Positions 1-9,538 of a stretch of DNA of 64,000 nt are shown here, in pieces. Within the stretch, counting starts at the first letter, position 1, and each line of letters begins with the position of its first letter. The stretch covers positions 2,108,001-2,172,000 of the forward strand of contig NZ_CP139972.1 in assembly GCF_034424315.1 (NCBI RefSeq), given 5' to 3'. A model generated the notes under the pieces. The model had not been told where the DNA came from. It saw only the letters and a list, made by a program, of their open reading frames with translations, and did not search any database. The translations under genes and the position numbers were made by a program. The DNA is from Chitinophaga sancti (lineage in GTDB: Bacteria; Bacteroidota; Bacteroidia; Chitinophagales; Chitinophagaceae).

Positions 1-1300
1 AACCAGGCGTAATGATACGGCCGCAGGAAAGAGATGTGAGCAATACATCATAATGACCTATGCGAATGATATTGCCAATCATAAGTACAGGTTGTACCTC
101 CCTATTAGAGGGTAGTATAAGTAATGAGGCATCTCCGCATGCGATTGTTTGTAAGGGAGCAGTTTTTATGCTTAAAAGATCACTCAATCCACTGTATACT
201 CCTGACAGTTTCCATTGAAGATGTGCTTCATACTCCCTGTTAGGTTCGAGGCTATTAATTAGCGTCGTTGTATCTCTGTTAATTTCTATTGTATGCCAGT
301 CATAAATAGTGTTGTTGCTGGCAAGGGCTCTGTATTGAAGGCGATAAGCATCTACCGGCACGGAAGCCTGTGGCCAATGGTATAGGATCTGCCGCTCACC
401 CTGTGCTCTTCCGAAAAGCACAGGCTTCTCTGTATGCGCAAAGGGATTGACGCCAAGGTAGGTAAATGAACAACTTTGACTATAGCCCTGGTTGCTATAA
501 AGATCTTTCCCTTCCTTGTCTATAGCCTGTACAATCCAGACATACTGCATACTGTCGATGAGTGCGGGTTCTGTGGGTCCATATAAAAGGGTCGTATTGT
601 CGGTTGTTGTTGTATAAAGAGGCCTGGTACTGCGGATAATGTAGTCTGGATGGCTACCTGCAGGCTTTACTTCGTACAAAGAAAAGATGTAAGATATGTT
701 TGCCTGACTGGTATTTCGGATTGACCAGTTAAACGTGAGCAATTGCGGATCCCGTTTTTCTATCCTGCTACCACAGACAGGCAGATTTAATAAAGGTGGA
801 TCACTTCTTTGCAGGAAGAATACACTTGCTATTGCGTTGCTGATCTGTATTCCCGGACGATGATTGTCATATGCCTGGAAAGTAAGACGATAAGAACCTT
901 CAGGTAATGATTTTGTTTTTTCATATTCTTCCCGGCTATACCCACCGCTAAAAAGAATATTCTCCGCCATAAAATATTCGGCAAGTGCTGCACCACTGAT
1001 AATGGAAGGGATCCCTGCGTTTATTGTAACCGGCTGAGGATGAAAAGATGGCTGACTACGCATGATCACGGTTCCATTCTTCTCCAGGGTCATTTGGAGA
1101 CTGATTTCATAAGAAGGCTGGGTGAGATCTCTTTGTAAGAGTATCAGGCGCAGTTTATCACTCCCACCGGAATAATAATCAGGAAGGTGAAGACTATAAG
1201 GAGGTATGATCTGTGTACTGGTGCTAACAGGGTAATCCTGTGCCTGCAAGACACCTGTATAGGAAAACAATAAGATTATTAAATACAGGAGGTTTTTCAT
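1..1300 (-). CDS. TANFOR-domain surface protein, N-terminal part (runs off left edge)
   Basis: This gene reads leftward from an ATG at 1300 and stays open to base 1, so only about 433 N-terminal residues are visible. It begins with a signal peptide (MKNLLYLIILLFSYTGVLQAQ). The mature protein then shows the TANFOR pattern: YPVSTSTQIIPPYS, a DYY motif, RDL, a phrase reading LPEGSYRLTFQ and a DPPLLNLPVCG motif, followed by FN3-like strands. TANFOR proteins are large secreted proteins of Bacteroidota with no established function. The SprB-repeat gene lies only 56 bp upstream on the same strand, so the two are probably co-transcribed. Family assignment is by motif recognition. The C-terminal part cannot be judged from this window. 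Confidence 0.8.
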   Translation of the reverse strand, partial: MKNLLYLIILLFSYTGVLQAQDYPVSTSTQIIPPYSLHLPDYYSGGSDKLRLILLQRDLTQPSYEISLQMTLEKNGTVIMRSQPSFHPQPVTINAGIPSIISGAALAEYFMAENILFSGGYSREEYEKTKSLPEGSYRLTFQAYDNHRPGIQISNAIASVFFLQRSDPPLLNLPVCGSRIEKRDPQLLTFNWSIRNTSQANISYIFSLYEVKPAGSHPDYIIRSTRPLYTTTTDNTTLLYGPTEPALIDSMQYVWIVQAIDKEGKDLYSNQGYSQSCSFTYLGVNPFAHTEKPVLFGRAQGERQILYHWPQASVPVDAYRLQYRALASNNTIYDWHTIEINRDTTTLINSLEPNREYEAHLQWKLSGVYSGLSDLLSIKTAPLQTIACGDASLLILPSNREVQPVLMIGNIIRIGHYDVLLTSLSCGRIITPG

Positions 1301-1356
1301 TGGATGGAATTATTTTTAAACAGGATGACCAATGGCTGACCATCCTATTCAATCTC

Positions 1357-4300
1357 TCAGAACTGGCTGACTATGAATGGCACATCTTTACTATCATTTT
1401 CCGTGATCACCCGCAGGAGATACATGCCGGATAGCACTTTACCCAAATCAAAACTATCTTCTATCAAAAGGCCAGGTGCATACTGTTTCCTGGCTATCAT
1501 GTGTCCATTCAGGTCATAGACAGAGACGGTGGTCTGCTGTTTTTTACTAAGTTGTATCCTACATTTGAAATAGCCCTGACTTGGATTGGGTGAAACTATC
1601 ACGGTATCTATTATACTGACAGGAAGTTGATACACCGGAATGGCTAGCGGATCATAAGGCTGGATATTTACAACTTTCTGTAAATTGTAGGTACAAGTGC
1701 CAAAGGTGGCATACATCTTTATCCAATAGTCACCCTGACGACTAAATTTGATCAATGGTGCATTATACAGATCGGTACCCAGCCATTCTGCGCCAGGAGG
1801 GAATTCCCAATTAACTGAATCCGGTGCCGGAAGACAGATTTCCCTGACTGCTAACGTATCCAGGGCATTATTCCTGGAGACTACAAGGAAATTAACCGTT
1901 GGTTGTGTATTCCGCTTTATAAGCGTCACCTGCTCCTGTAAAAGACAATCATTTGCATCCCTTATTACCACAGTGTAATTTCCTGGTGCCAGGTTTAAAA
2001 ATTTAGGATCGCCTTGCCAGTTTGCATCACCCAATGAATAGGCATAGTTTACAATGCCACCATCTGCCAATATCTCTATGGCGCCGTCCTGTAAACCATC
2101 ACAAACAGTGGTGGTATTCAATTTCATTGTAAGCTCAAAAGGCTCCGGAATTGTGTATGCTCCGGATACCACACAACCTTTTCCATCTGTTACAATCAGG
2201 TGATAGTTGCCCGCTTTCAATTGTGAAATATGATTCGCTGACAAGGCTGTTTCCACCCATGCATAATGATAAATACTATCCCCTCCCAGGGCAGTAATAT
2301 CCAACGCGCCTGTTGGTGTACCATTACATCTCACTGGTGTAACCCTGGCAGATAGCTGCATAGCGGGATCATCTGCGATGATGTCAGCGGCATATTTTGT
2401 TACACAACCTAATCCATCCTTTGCCTGTATTGTATAATGACCAGCAGATAAGCCAGGAAAATGGGGGATAGCGATCCAATTCGAGTTATCCAATGAATAG
2501 GTATAGGGAGCCATTCCACCTGATGTTATAAACCTGATTTCACCAGTGGTATCATTTCCGCAATACACATCCTGTGTTCCTATAAGACTGATTTTTAATG
2601 TCTGACGGGTAGTATCTTCTGAAAGTTTTACTTCTAAGGATTTCATGCAAGTCCTGTCATCTATTACATAAACGGTATACTTGCCGGCCAACAGGTTGTC
2701 AAAGACCGGAGATGCCTGCCAGTTCTCATTATCAAGACTATAGGATAAGGCATAGTCACTTCCTGCCGCACTTACTTCAATGCTACCATCATCATTACCC
2801 CGGCAAGTGATATCGGTCAATTTAGTCTGGATAGTCAGGCTATCAGGTAATGTTATTGTATATGTATCAGGCGCCCATGCCATACATCCTTTTCCATCCA
2901 TTACCCTGATGTCATATTCCCCTGCAATATGGATCTGCGCCAAAGGAGAATATGTCTCTCCATGATCCATAGAACATGCAAATGCATATCGCCCATCTCC
3001 GCCAGAAGCTGTGATATCAAATGCAGCCCCATCCTCCAGGCAGATTGCTTCCCGGATACCTACATAATCTATTGACAACTGTGGAGGATTAGCCATTACT
3101 ATGGTATCAGAGCTTATGCTACATGCTTTGTCTGTAACGGTTACCCTGTATGTACCGGGTTCTACGTCCTCTACCTGCATGCCGGTAGCAAACCATTTTG
3201 CTTGTTCCAACTTTTCCCAGGTATAATAATACGCACCTGTTCCTCCGCTCACCCGTGCCTGCAAATATCCATTCGCCGCATTATGGCAACTAATAGGCGT
3301 ATGTTGTAAACTCACCTGCAATGGTGGCCGTTCGTAGACTGTATATTGCGCAGATATGACTTCTTCACAGGTCGTACCATTTCTTTTTACCTGTACCTTG
3401 TATTCACCGGGAGGGAGATGATTAAAGTCTCCTGTCGCATTTGTCATTTGTACAGGTCCGGTAAGCTGGTAAAGGTTCCCATTTCCCCTTACCTGTAAAT
3501 GACCGTCATTAGCTCCCTGGCAGCTGACTGAATCGGCTTCTATTAATTGTAATGAAAGAGGAGCCGGACCGGTGATTGTTACAGTGGTATCCCATGAAGG
3601 GCAGGCAGGATGAATGACATCAGTTATTTTGATGAGGTATTTCCCTGCAGTCAGGCCGGAAAGTGCAGGTTGTAAAATACCGGATTCGCTGTATACATGA
3701 ATATCTGCTCCGGACGCAGCAAGATCTATTCTGGCATCTGAAGGGAAATTACAGGAACCATGCACGACATTCACTGTTGCGGAGATCCTTGCTGGTTCTG
3801 TCAGTGTGATACTCATACGTTGTGCTTCATTACAGGTTGTATCACTTACAGTGACCTCATAAGTTCCGGCCGCCAGTTCTTTCCAATTGCCGTTGGTGTT
3901 ATTTAACAGCTCGCCTGCCGGGGTTTTTAATGTGTAAGTATACCCACCACCACCTGTTGCCTGCACACTAATCATTCCATCCCTGCCTCCATTACAGCCA
4001 ATATTTGTAACTGATTTTGTTGTCAATGACAAAGCCGCTACTTCCGGGATAACTACCTTCAATGGCGTCAAACAATTACCCGCACTACCCCCGGAATTAA
4101 TGAGCCATAATGTATAAGTACCGGCTTTTAGACCCCTTACCCCTACGCCCTTACTCACACTATCCACTCCATTGCTCCAGTCTACCAGGTCTCCACAATT
4201 CGTTGTACAGGGTGTAATCGCATTTCCCGGTCGTAACAACCAATACATGAAAGGATCTCCACTACTAATTGCTTTGCCGGGTAAATAAATCCAACCATTA

Positions 4301-5043
4301 GCTTTCCCTGCACAGGCAGGTCCTGTCACCAATTCACTCACATTTTTAACTATGGGAGGAGCCGGTATGATCGTATAAATTTCAGATGCAGCACTATAGG
4401 GTGAATAGTATGTTCCCTTTTTATACTCAGCCTTTATACGGCATCTGAAACGCACATTGACAACACTTGTTACAGGTATGTGCAATAAGGGTAGAAATGA
4501 GCACGAAAAAGTTGCCGATGACGAATCAAAACCCGGCCAGGCAGTTCCTCCATTTAGATTATACTCCCACACGACGGATGTACTCACATAACTATCATCA
4601 AACAATGGCCAGTTATTTACAGAACGAAGCGATATTGCACTGTTAGCACAAGTTTGTGTACCAGATGATACATTGCCACTCACCTGGTGGGGTGCAGCCA
4701 TCTCATACACATATCTCACTGAAAAATACCCCGAACCTATCTCATCCCCATAAAACTGCAGATCCCCGCGAATAGCACCTACCGGGTAAATATTACCACT
4801 ACTCACACTTCCTATCCTTACATCATTCCGATATAATGCAAATGGAGGGATATGGCTTACTGTTCCGCCATAAACAGGCCCTCCTGTAGCAGATAATGGA
4901 GAACTACTCAATGCAGTCGTCTGATCAAATGAAAGTGAGCCGATAGCACCGGTTTGCGTAAGATGAGCATATACATTTACACTTATTTGCGCGAAACCAG
5001 ACAGATGTAATAATAAGATTATTACAGTGGTAACAAACTTCAT
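1357..5043 (-). CDS. SprB-repeat protein with T9SS type A sorting domain
   Basis: A 1228-residue secreted protein. It starts with a signal peptide (MKFVTTVIILLLHLSGFAQ). From roughly residue 340 to 1100 it carries about nine SprB-type repeats. Each has a C-x-G-x-x-D/N-G start, a glycine-rich GG..Y.Y/S strand and a L.AG.Y.V.V.D..C end. The last 80 or so residues match a type A T9SS C-terminal domain: SPNPSQGYF, then VSVYDLNGHMI, then LSGMYLLRV. SprB repeats occur in gliding adhesins and in many other surface proteins, so gliding cannot be inferred from them alone. The protein is probably exported through the outer membrane and attached to the surface. It is first in an operon with the TANFOR gene. 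Confidence 0.9.
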   Translation of the reverse strand: MKFVTTVIILLLHLSGFAQISVNVYAHLTQTGAIGSLSFDQTTALSSSPLSATGGPVYGGTVSHIPPFALYRNDVRIGSVSSGNIYPVGAIRGDLQFYGDEIGSGYFSVRYVYEMAAPHQVSGNVSSGTQTCANSAISLRSVNNWPLFDDSYVSTSVVWEYNLNGGTAWPGFDSSSATFSCSFLPLLHIPVTSVVNVRFRCRIKAEYKKGTYYSPYSAASEIYTIIPAPPIVKNVSELVTGPACAGKANGWIYLPGKAISSGDPFMYWLLRPGNAITPCTTNCGDLVDWSNGVDSVSKGVGVRGLKAGTYTLWLINSGGSAGNCLTPLKVVIPEVAALSLTTKSVTNIGCNGGRDGMISVQATGGGGYTYTLKTPAGELLNNTNGNWKELAAGTYEVTVSDTTCNEAQRMSITLTEPARISATVNVVHGSCNFPSDARIDLAASGADIHVYSESGILQPALSGLTAGKYLIKITDVIHPACPSWDTTVTITGPAPLSLQLIEADSVSCQGANDGHLQVRGNGNLYQLTGPVQMTNATGDFNHLPPGEYKVQVKRNGTTCEEVISAQYTVYERPPLQVSLQHTPISCHNAANGYLQARVSGGTGAYYYTWEKLEQAKWFATGMQVEDVEPGTYRVTVTDKACSISSDTIVMANPPQLSIDYVGIREAICLEDGAAFDITASGGDGRYAFACSMDHGETYSPLAQIHIAGEYDIRVMDGKGCMAWAPDTYTITLPDSLTIQTKLTDITCRGNDDGSIEVSAAGSDYALSYSLDNENWQASPVFDNLLAGKYTVYVIDDRTCMKSLEVKLSEDTTRQTLKISLIGTQDVYCGNDTTGEIRFITSGGMAPYTYSLDNSNWIAIPHFPGLSAGHYTIQAKDGLGCVTKYAADIIADDPAMQLSARVTPVRCNGTPTGALDITALGGDSIYHYAWVETALSANHISQLKAGNYHLIVTDGKGCVVSGAYTIPEPFELTMKLNTTTVCDGLQDGAIEILADGGIVNYAYSLGDANWQGDPKFLNLAPGNYTVVIRDANDCLLQEQVTLIKRNTQPTVNFLVVSRNNALDTLAVREICLPAPDSVNWEFPPGAEWLGTDLYNAPLIKFSRQGDYWIKMYATFGTCTYNLQKVVNIQPYDPLAIPVYQLPVSIIDTVIVSPNPSQGYFKCRIQLSKKQQTTVSVYDLNGHMIARKQYAPGLLIEDSFDLGKVLSGMYLLRVITENDSKDVPFIVSQF

Positions 5044-5177
5044 GATATAGGCTTAATTGTTATTGTTTTGGTTGATATTCTTGTAAGGAATATGGTCTGT
5101 AATGCAGCATGGATAATGGTTAACAATCACGCTGCGTCGCTTATTACGAATATACGAATGTATTAGAAATAAAAAAT

Positions 5178-5185
5178 TATTTTTG
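5178..5185 (+). promoter_or_regulatory. Candidate -7 promoter box of the Crp/Fnr gene
   Basis: TATTTTTG is an exact match to the Bacteroidota -7 consensus TAnnTTTG. It lies 12 bp before the ATG at 5198, which implies a very short or absent leader. No clear TTG is seen at the -33 position. Its position also argues against the upstream TTG codon at 5183 as the translation start. Confidence 0.5.
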
Positions 5186-5197
5186 GGGAAATTTACT

Positions 5198-5731
5198 ATG
5201 GACCAATCGCTACAACTTGCCTTCAAAGAATTTCAACACCTTTGGAAACATGATTCCTTCCCACCCAAAACCATTCTCCTGAAAGAAGGCGATATCGCGC
5301 GCAAAATATACCAGATCAAAAAAGGGTGCATTCGCACCTGGTTCAATCACGATGGAAAAGATATCAGTTTTCAATTCTTTTTTGAAGGCGATTCTTTTGC
5401 TTCCGTCGAATCGTTCAATAAACAAACGCCCAGCCCCTACGCTATCGAAACCATCGAACAAACGGATGTTCGCTGGCTGGTTTCAGACGACCTGGAGCAA
5501 ATGCGCCAGCACCCACTCATCAATACATTCCTCATGGACCGCGCCATTGACCGGCAGGCAGCCTTTATCCAGCACTTCTTTTCCTTTCTTCGCGACACGC
5601 CTAAACAACGCTATCAAAATTTGCTGGCAGAGCGGCCACAAGTAGTACAGCGTGTTCCTTTGCAGTATATTGCATCTTATCTCGGGATCACACAGGTTTC
5701 ACTCAGCAGGATCAGGGCGCAGATCAAATAA
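5198..5731 (+). CDS. Crp/Fnr family transcriptional regulator
   Basis: A 177-residue cAMP-receptor-like regulator. Residues 1-115 form the cyclic-nucleotide-binding-like beta roll, with motifs ILLKEGDIARKIYQIKKGCIR and FEGDSFASVESF. The C-terminus carries a short winged-helix recognition segment (LQYIASYLGITQVSLSRIR). The ligand cannot be told from sequence. Bacteroidota proteins of this size usually lack the arginine and serine contacts for cAMP and often regulate a neighbouring gene. The VOC-methyltransferase gene follows 93 bp downstream on the same strand and is a possible target. I prefer ATG 5198 over an in-frame TTG at 5183, because the promoter box overlaps the TTG. Confidence 0.9.
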   Translation: MDQSLQLAFKEFQHLWKHDSFPPKTILLKEGDIARKIYQIKKGCIRTWFNHDGKDISFQFFFEGDSFASVESFNKQTPSPYAIETIEQTDVRWLVSDDLEQMRQHPLINTFLMDRAIDRQAAFIQHFFSFLRDTPKQRYQNLLAERPQVVQRVPLQYIASYLGITQVSLSRIRAQIK

Positions 5732-5824
5732 AAATGGGCTTTAAAACTACCTCCGCATCTTTTTAACAATCGTTAAATTTTTACTCCTGCCATCCCCTCA
5801 TCTTTGTTCTCTAAAATATTTACC

Positions 5825-6937
5825 ATGCAAATAATCCCCGTTTTCCGTGTCTTTGATTACAACAAAACAATCGAATTTTATGTCAACTGGCTGGGTTGCT
5901 CCATCAGCTGGGAACATCGACCGGACAACAGCCCTTTCTACCTGCGCATGTCACTGCGGGGCCTCGTTTTTGACCTTTCCGAACATCATGGTGAATGCTC
6001 TCCCGGCGCACGATTTTCCATCGCAGATTTCGAAGGCCTGCAACAATATCATGAAGAACTATTGTCCAAAAACTATCCATATAACCGTCCTGGTCTAGAA
6101 CGGGTTGAATGGGCGGCAGATACCCTTGAGATGACCGTTACCGACCCTTTCTCCAACCGTATTATCTTCAATGAAAAAGTGAAGGATTTTAATACGATCA
6201 GCCCCTCTGCCATTGCATTGCTTTTTACCAAATCTTTTACGCAGATCCCTTTTATGAAAGAAGCAGCCAAACTGCTTCATGCGCTTCCTGATAGCACAGA
6301 GAAGACCCCCATGTTTCATGCCAGGGTGCAACATTTTGAAGACAGGTATTATAGCATCGATCGCATGCTCCAACCCACGGGCATTACCAATATACTGGAA
6401 CTATCTTCCGGTTACTCATTCAGAGGATTAGACCTTGCCAACAAAAGAGCTGTGCATTACATTGATACGGATCTTGATGATGTGATCAGTAGAAAGCTAC
6501 AATTTATCAATCATTTGCAGCAGGGTCCTTTAAAAGGACAGCTTCAATTAACACCGCTCAATGCCCTTGATGCAACTCAATTCGAAACGATCATCGATTC
6601 CTTTCCTGAAGGTCCTGTCGCCATTGTCAATGAAGGCTTGCTAATGTACCTGAATATGGAAGAGAAGCAGCTATTAGCTGATATCATTCATAAAATGCTG
6701 ATGAAAAGAGGTGGGTGCTGGATCACAGCAGATATTTATATCCCTTCTCCGCTGGATGCTCATAAGGTATATACCCAGCGACAACAAAAGTTCATGAACT
6801 TCCATAAGGTAGAAGAAAACAAATTCGCCTCCTTTGATGCTGCGAAGAATTTCTTTGAGGATGCAGGGTTTACAATTACCAAAGACTCCCAGGAGGAAAT
6901 CAATTTTCGGGAGACCTGGCTCTTAAAAACAAAATAA
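5825..6937 (+). CDS. VOC (glyoxalase/bleomycin resistance) - SAM methyltransferase fusion
   Basis: A 370-residue two-domain protein in one unbroken frame. Residues 1-118 are a VOC-fold domain of the bleomycin-resistance type: IPVFRVFDYNKTIEFYVNWLG at the start and DPFSNRIIFNE at the end. Residues from about 125 to 370 resemble the COG3315-type class I methyltransferases (leucine carboxyl / polyketide O-methyltransferase-like). They include a motif I region ILELSSGYSFRGLDLA, an acidic strand VHYIDTDLDD and the typical EGLLMYL motif. The substrate is unknown. The ATG at 5825 gives the natural VOC start; a TTG seven codons upstream is also in frame. A near-consensus box (CATCTTTG, 5799-5806) lies 18 bp before the ATG. 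The fusion is unusual, and each half is recognised on its own with good confidence. Confidence 0.82.
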   Translation: MQIIPVFRVFDYNKTIEFYVNWLGCSISWEHRPDNSPFYLRMSLRGLVFDLSEHHGECSPGARFSIADFEGLQQYHEELLSKNYPYNRPGLERVEWAADTLEMTVTDPFSNRIIFNEKVKDFNTISPSAIALLFTKSFTQIPFMKEAAKLLHALPDSTEKTPMFHARVQHFEDRYYSIDRMLQPTGITNILELSSGYSFRGLDLANKRAVHYIDTDLDDVISRKLQFINHLQQGPLKGQLQLTPLNALDATQFETIIDSFPEGPVAIVNEGLLMYLNMEEKQLLADIIHKMLMKRGGCWITADIYIPSPLDAHKVYTQRQQKFMNFHKVEENKFASFDAAKNFFEDAGFTITKDSQEEINFRETWLLKTK

Positions 6938-7029
6938 TCTCCCCGATTCTCTGTTTAAGTATACCCAGGATTGGGCAAAGCTTCCATCTGCTACCAACAA
7001 CGGTATGAAGGGATCTTGCGAAAGCATAT

Positions 7030-7059
7030 AAAAAAAGGCGCCATCCAGACGATGACGCC
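7030..7059 (-). terminator. Terminator of the GH128 gene
   Basis: On the minus strand a 9-bp stem (GGCGTCATC / GATGGCGCC, one G-U pair) with a 5-nt loop is followed by a run of T. It lies just after the GH128 stop codon at 7075 and faces the end of the VOC-methyltransferase gene. Confidence 0.75.
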
Positions 7060-7074
7060 AATTCTGAAAATATA

Positions 7075-7935
7075 CTATTGCGCTGCTTTAATACTATTAT
7101 TCGGCTCATGATCCGCGTACCATTTACCCAATGTTGTCAGGTTACCGCTGGCATCTATCAGTGAAGACGGCCATAAACGGGCACTTGTCGGAGAACTGGA
7201 GAACCAGGAATACCGCTGCACATAAGGCAATGAATCCAGCTTTGGTAATAAGCGCTGCATAAAGCCCAGTACCTGATCAGGTTTATACATGTTACCCGCT
7301 ACTGTAGTAGCATTATTATCTACCGTTGCAAACTCCGTGATCCAGATCGGCTTATGGTACTTATTGTACAGATCAGACAATACAGATACGAAGTGTGTAT
7401 CATCCAGTCCTACATACATGTGTACGCAAATGAAATCTACCCGATAGTTCTTTACGATACAGGAATCAAGAAAATCGTATATCCATTTCTGTGTAGGCCA
7501 TGCAGCAGCAGGACTACCCAATGGTAATCCAATGCTTTCCAGCTTAGGCCAGAGCTCCAGGGCTTTTGCCACTGTCATATTGGATTGATCAGACAAATCC
7601 GGTTCGTTGAAACCAAGGATGTATTTTACCTTCCCTTCCTTTTTCAGGTTGTTTACATAAGTAATATTCGCATCTGTGACATTGCCGGAACCCCAGAACA
7701 TGGTAACAAATTCTGCATTTTGTGGTGCCACATCCAGCGGAGCATCTGTACCCCAGGTATAGAACCAGTTAGCTTTCAGTTTTACAATGTTTCCGTTCCA
7801 GGTGCCATCGGTTGTATAAGTGCTGAAACAGGCACCTTTCTTACCATTGCTTGTACCGGTGGTTGTTGTGTCATCTTTCTTGCCGCAGGCGAAAAGCAGG
7901 GTGAGGGAAAGAATGAGGAGTGAATTGGTTTTCAT
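7075..7935 (-). CDS. GH128-like glycoside hydrolase lipoprotein (Asl1-type, beta-1,3-glucanase)
   Basis: A 286-residue secreted enzyme. A lipoprotein signal (MKTNSLLILSLTLLFAC, Cys17) is followed by a Thr-rich linker and an Asl1-type glycosyl hydrolase catalytic domain. Visible motifs are WFYTWG, FVTMFWG, ILGFNEPD with the likely acid/base Glu111, FICVHMYVG, and WITEFA with the likely nucleophile Glu201. The family (GH128) cleaves beta-1,3-glucans such as laminarin, curdlan or fungal wall glucan. The protein is probably anchored to a membrane facing the periplasm or the outside. It stands alone, with no SusC/SusD pair nearby. Confidence 0.88.
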   Translation of the reverse strand: MKTNSLLILSLTLLFACGKKDDTTTTGTSNGKKGACFSTYTTDGTWNGNIVKLKANWFYTWGTDAPLDVAPQNAEFVTMFWGSGNVTDANITYVNNLKKEGKVKYILGFNEPDLSDQSNMTVAKALELWPKLESIGLPLGSPAAAWPTQKWIYDFLDSCIVKNYRVDFICVHMYVGLDDTHFVSVLSDLYNKYHKPIWITEFATVDNNATTVAGNMYKPDQVLGFMQRLLPKLDSLPYVQRYSWFSSSPTSARLWPSSLIDASGNLTTLGKWYADHEPNNSIKAAQ

Positions 7936-8138
7936 TAGGTAGGTTACTACAGTGAGTGATTAAAGGACAAAGATATTTATTTTTTATAATATTTCCGAGC
8001 GAATGGGTTATTGAGTATTATTAGAGTAATACAATAACCAGCTACGATCAGGTTTACATAATCATAGCTTCGTAGACGCGAATTTGAGGATCGATGAACC
8101 CTAACTAATGGTGAGAATCGTTTCCATGGCAGAACATG

Positions 8139-8687
8139 TTATTTACCCAACCGGGTACTCAAATCCACATCTTCCGGATTCTCAACGACAGGCACTTCCA
8201 GTGTTTCGCGATGCCCCATGATAGGATTCAGGTAGTTGTTGTATACACACAGGAGGCCATCCACGATATTATCAGGCCCGATGATCGGGCTATAAGAAAA
8301 TGCGTAGGAAAGCTCTTCGGTATCTTCCTCTTTTTTCAGGAGGAAATAACTGCTTTTTATGAAGGAACCTGCATTTTCCACCACCGCTGCTGTTGCCACA
8401 GGAGACAGCCTTCCCCATTCATCCGGCCAGATCTCCGCTGCAGGACGGCCCATGATGGCAGGATGTCCTTTGCCTGCAAATGGAATAAAAGCATCGTTAT
8501 ACAGATGGATGAATTGCTCGCCCCACCAAATGAACATTGGCTGCACCGAAGTGAGCATAATACGAACGCAGGTACGTAAATGAGGAGGCCATGTATCAGG
8601 CGTGCCGATGATATTATTTTTCCACTGGTAGATATGCATCATTTGTCCGGTCTCCCCTCCATTAATGAATAATTCTTTTGAGTCCAT
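8139..8687 (-). CDS. Stand-alone PAS domain protein (sensor module without kinase)
   Basis: A 182-residue soluble protein. It matches the N-terminal PAS region of hybrid histidine kinases: TPDTWPPHLRTCVRIMLTS, then PMFIWWGEQFIHLYNDAF, then GRPAAEIWPDEW. The chain ends about 30 residues after the PAS core, with no H-box or ATPase domain. Either it is a truncated kinase or a free-standing sensor that signals through a partner. A response regulator starts 235 bp away on the opposite strand, which may be relevant. No frameshifted kinase remnant is seen downstream in 7936-8138. The ligand is unknown. Confidence 0.8.
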   Translation of the reverse strand: MDSKELFINGGETGQMMHIYQWKNNIIGTPDTWPPHLRTCVRIMLTSVQPMFIWWGEQFIHLYNDAFIPFAGKGHPAIMGRPAAEIWPDEWGRLSPVATAAVVENAGSFIKSSYFLLKKEEDTEELSYAFSYSPIIGPDNIVDGLLCVYNNYLNPIMGHRETLEVPVVENPEDVDLSTRLGK

Positions 8688-8922
8688 AGTGTCTTTTAGG
8701 TTTACCTATTCACTAATCATGCCTAAGCCCTTATTTTATACCGGGAATACTACAGCAGATGAGCTTCGCTCAAAAGCCTGCCTGGAGATAATTTTAAATT
8801 AAAAATTCAAACTGCAACATGACCTTAATAATAATTAACATACCTTTTAGGTATTTATTAAGTACTTTAGACACACTTACTTCATACACCACCTCTTCTG
8901 CTCACCTTTAAATTTTAACCAT

Positions 8923-9345
8923 ATGAAACAGCAGCAGACAGTATTGATTATTGATGATGATGCAGACGACAGGCTTTTTTTGACGGAAGCAATCACAGAC
9001 GTATCTCCTGGCTCACGCATGCACAGCTGCAACAGCGGTTTAGAAGCCCTTGACCTCCTGAGTAAAAAGAAGATCGCTTTACCTGACTTTATTTTCCTTG
9101 ATCTGAACATGCCGAAGATGAATGGAAAAGAATGTCTTGTTGAACTGAAAAAACTCCTGCGTCAGACACTCACGAAGATTATTGTCATGAGTACCTCAGA
9201 TATGAAACGCGATATCGAGGATGCTCTAGAACTGGGTGCCCATTTATTCTTTACAAAACCCGGCACCTACACAGAACTGTGTAAATACGTGAAGAAAATC
9301 ATTCACTGTAAATCGGTGCAACTTCCATTTATCATGAAATCTTAG
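8923..9345 (+). CDS. Single-domain response regulator (CheY-like)
   Basis: A 140-residue receiver domain without an output domain. The acidic pocket is DDD at 11-13, the phospho-acceptor is Asp60 in FIFLDLNMPKMNG, the switch Ser/Thr is at 90-91 (VMSTSD), and the conserved lysine is Lys112 in FFTKPG. Proteins of this type relay phosphate or bind partner proteins. They often sit beside hybrid kinases or PAS proteins in Bacteroidota, as here, where an orphan PAS gene is divergent. No kinase is adjacent. The nearest histidine kinase is at 18685-19989. Confidence 0.93.
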   Translation: MKQQQTVLIIDDDADDRLFLTEAITDVSPGSRMHSCNSGLEALDLLSKKKIALPDFIFLDLNMPKMNGKECLVELKKLLRQTLTKIIVMSTSDMKRDIEDALELGAHLFFTKPGTYTELCKYVKKIIHCKSVQLPFIMKS

Positions 9346-9538
9346 GAATTGATTAAAGCTGGCTTATACAAGCAGCGAAGCTATGCACTTATCGTGCTAT
9401 AGAGCGCTTATAAAATGACTATAGCTCAATTATCGAACGCCTATCTCCAGTGCTATAGTTTCCATAAAGAAAGCGGGTGTACATTCTCCATTACCCTGAA
9501 TTGTCCGATCTTTGCGCCACGAAAAAAAGGAGTAAACT

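Noticed and set aside
5183..5197. TTG start for the Crp/Fnr gene
   Set aside because: It overlaps the predicted TATTTTTG promoter box; the ATG at 5198 fits the family N-terminus.
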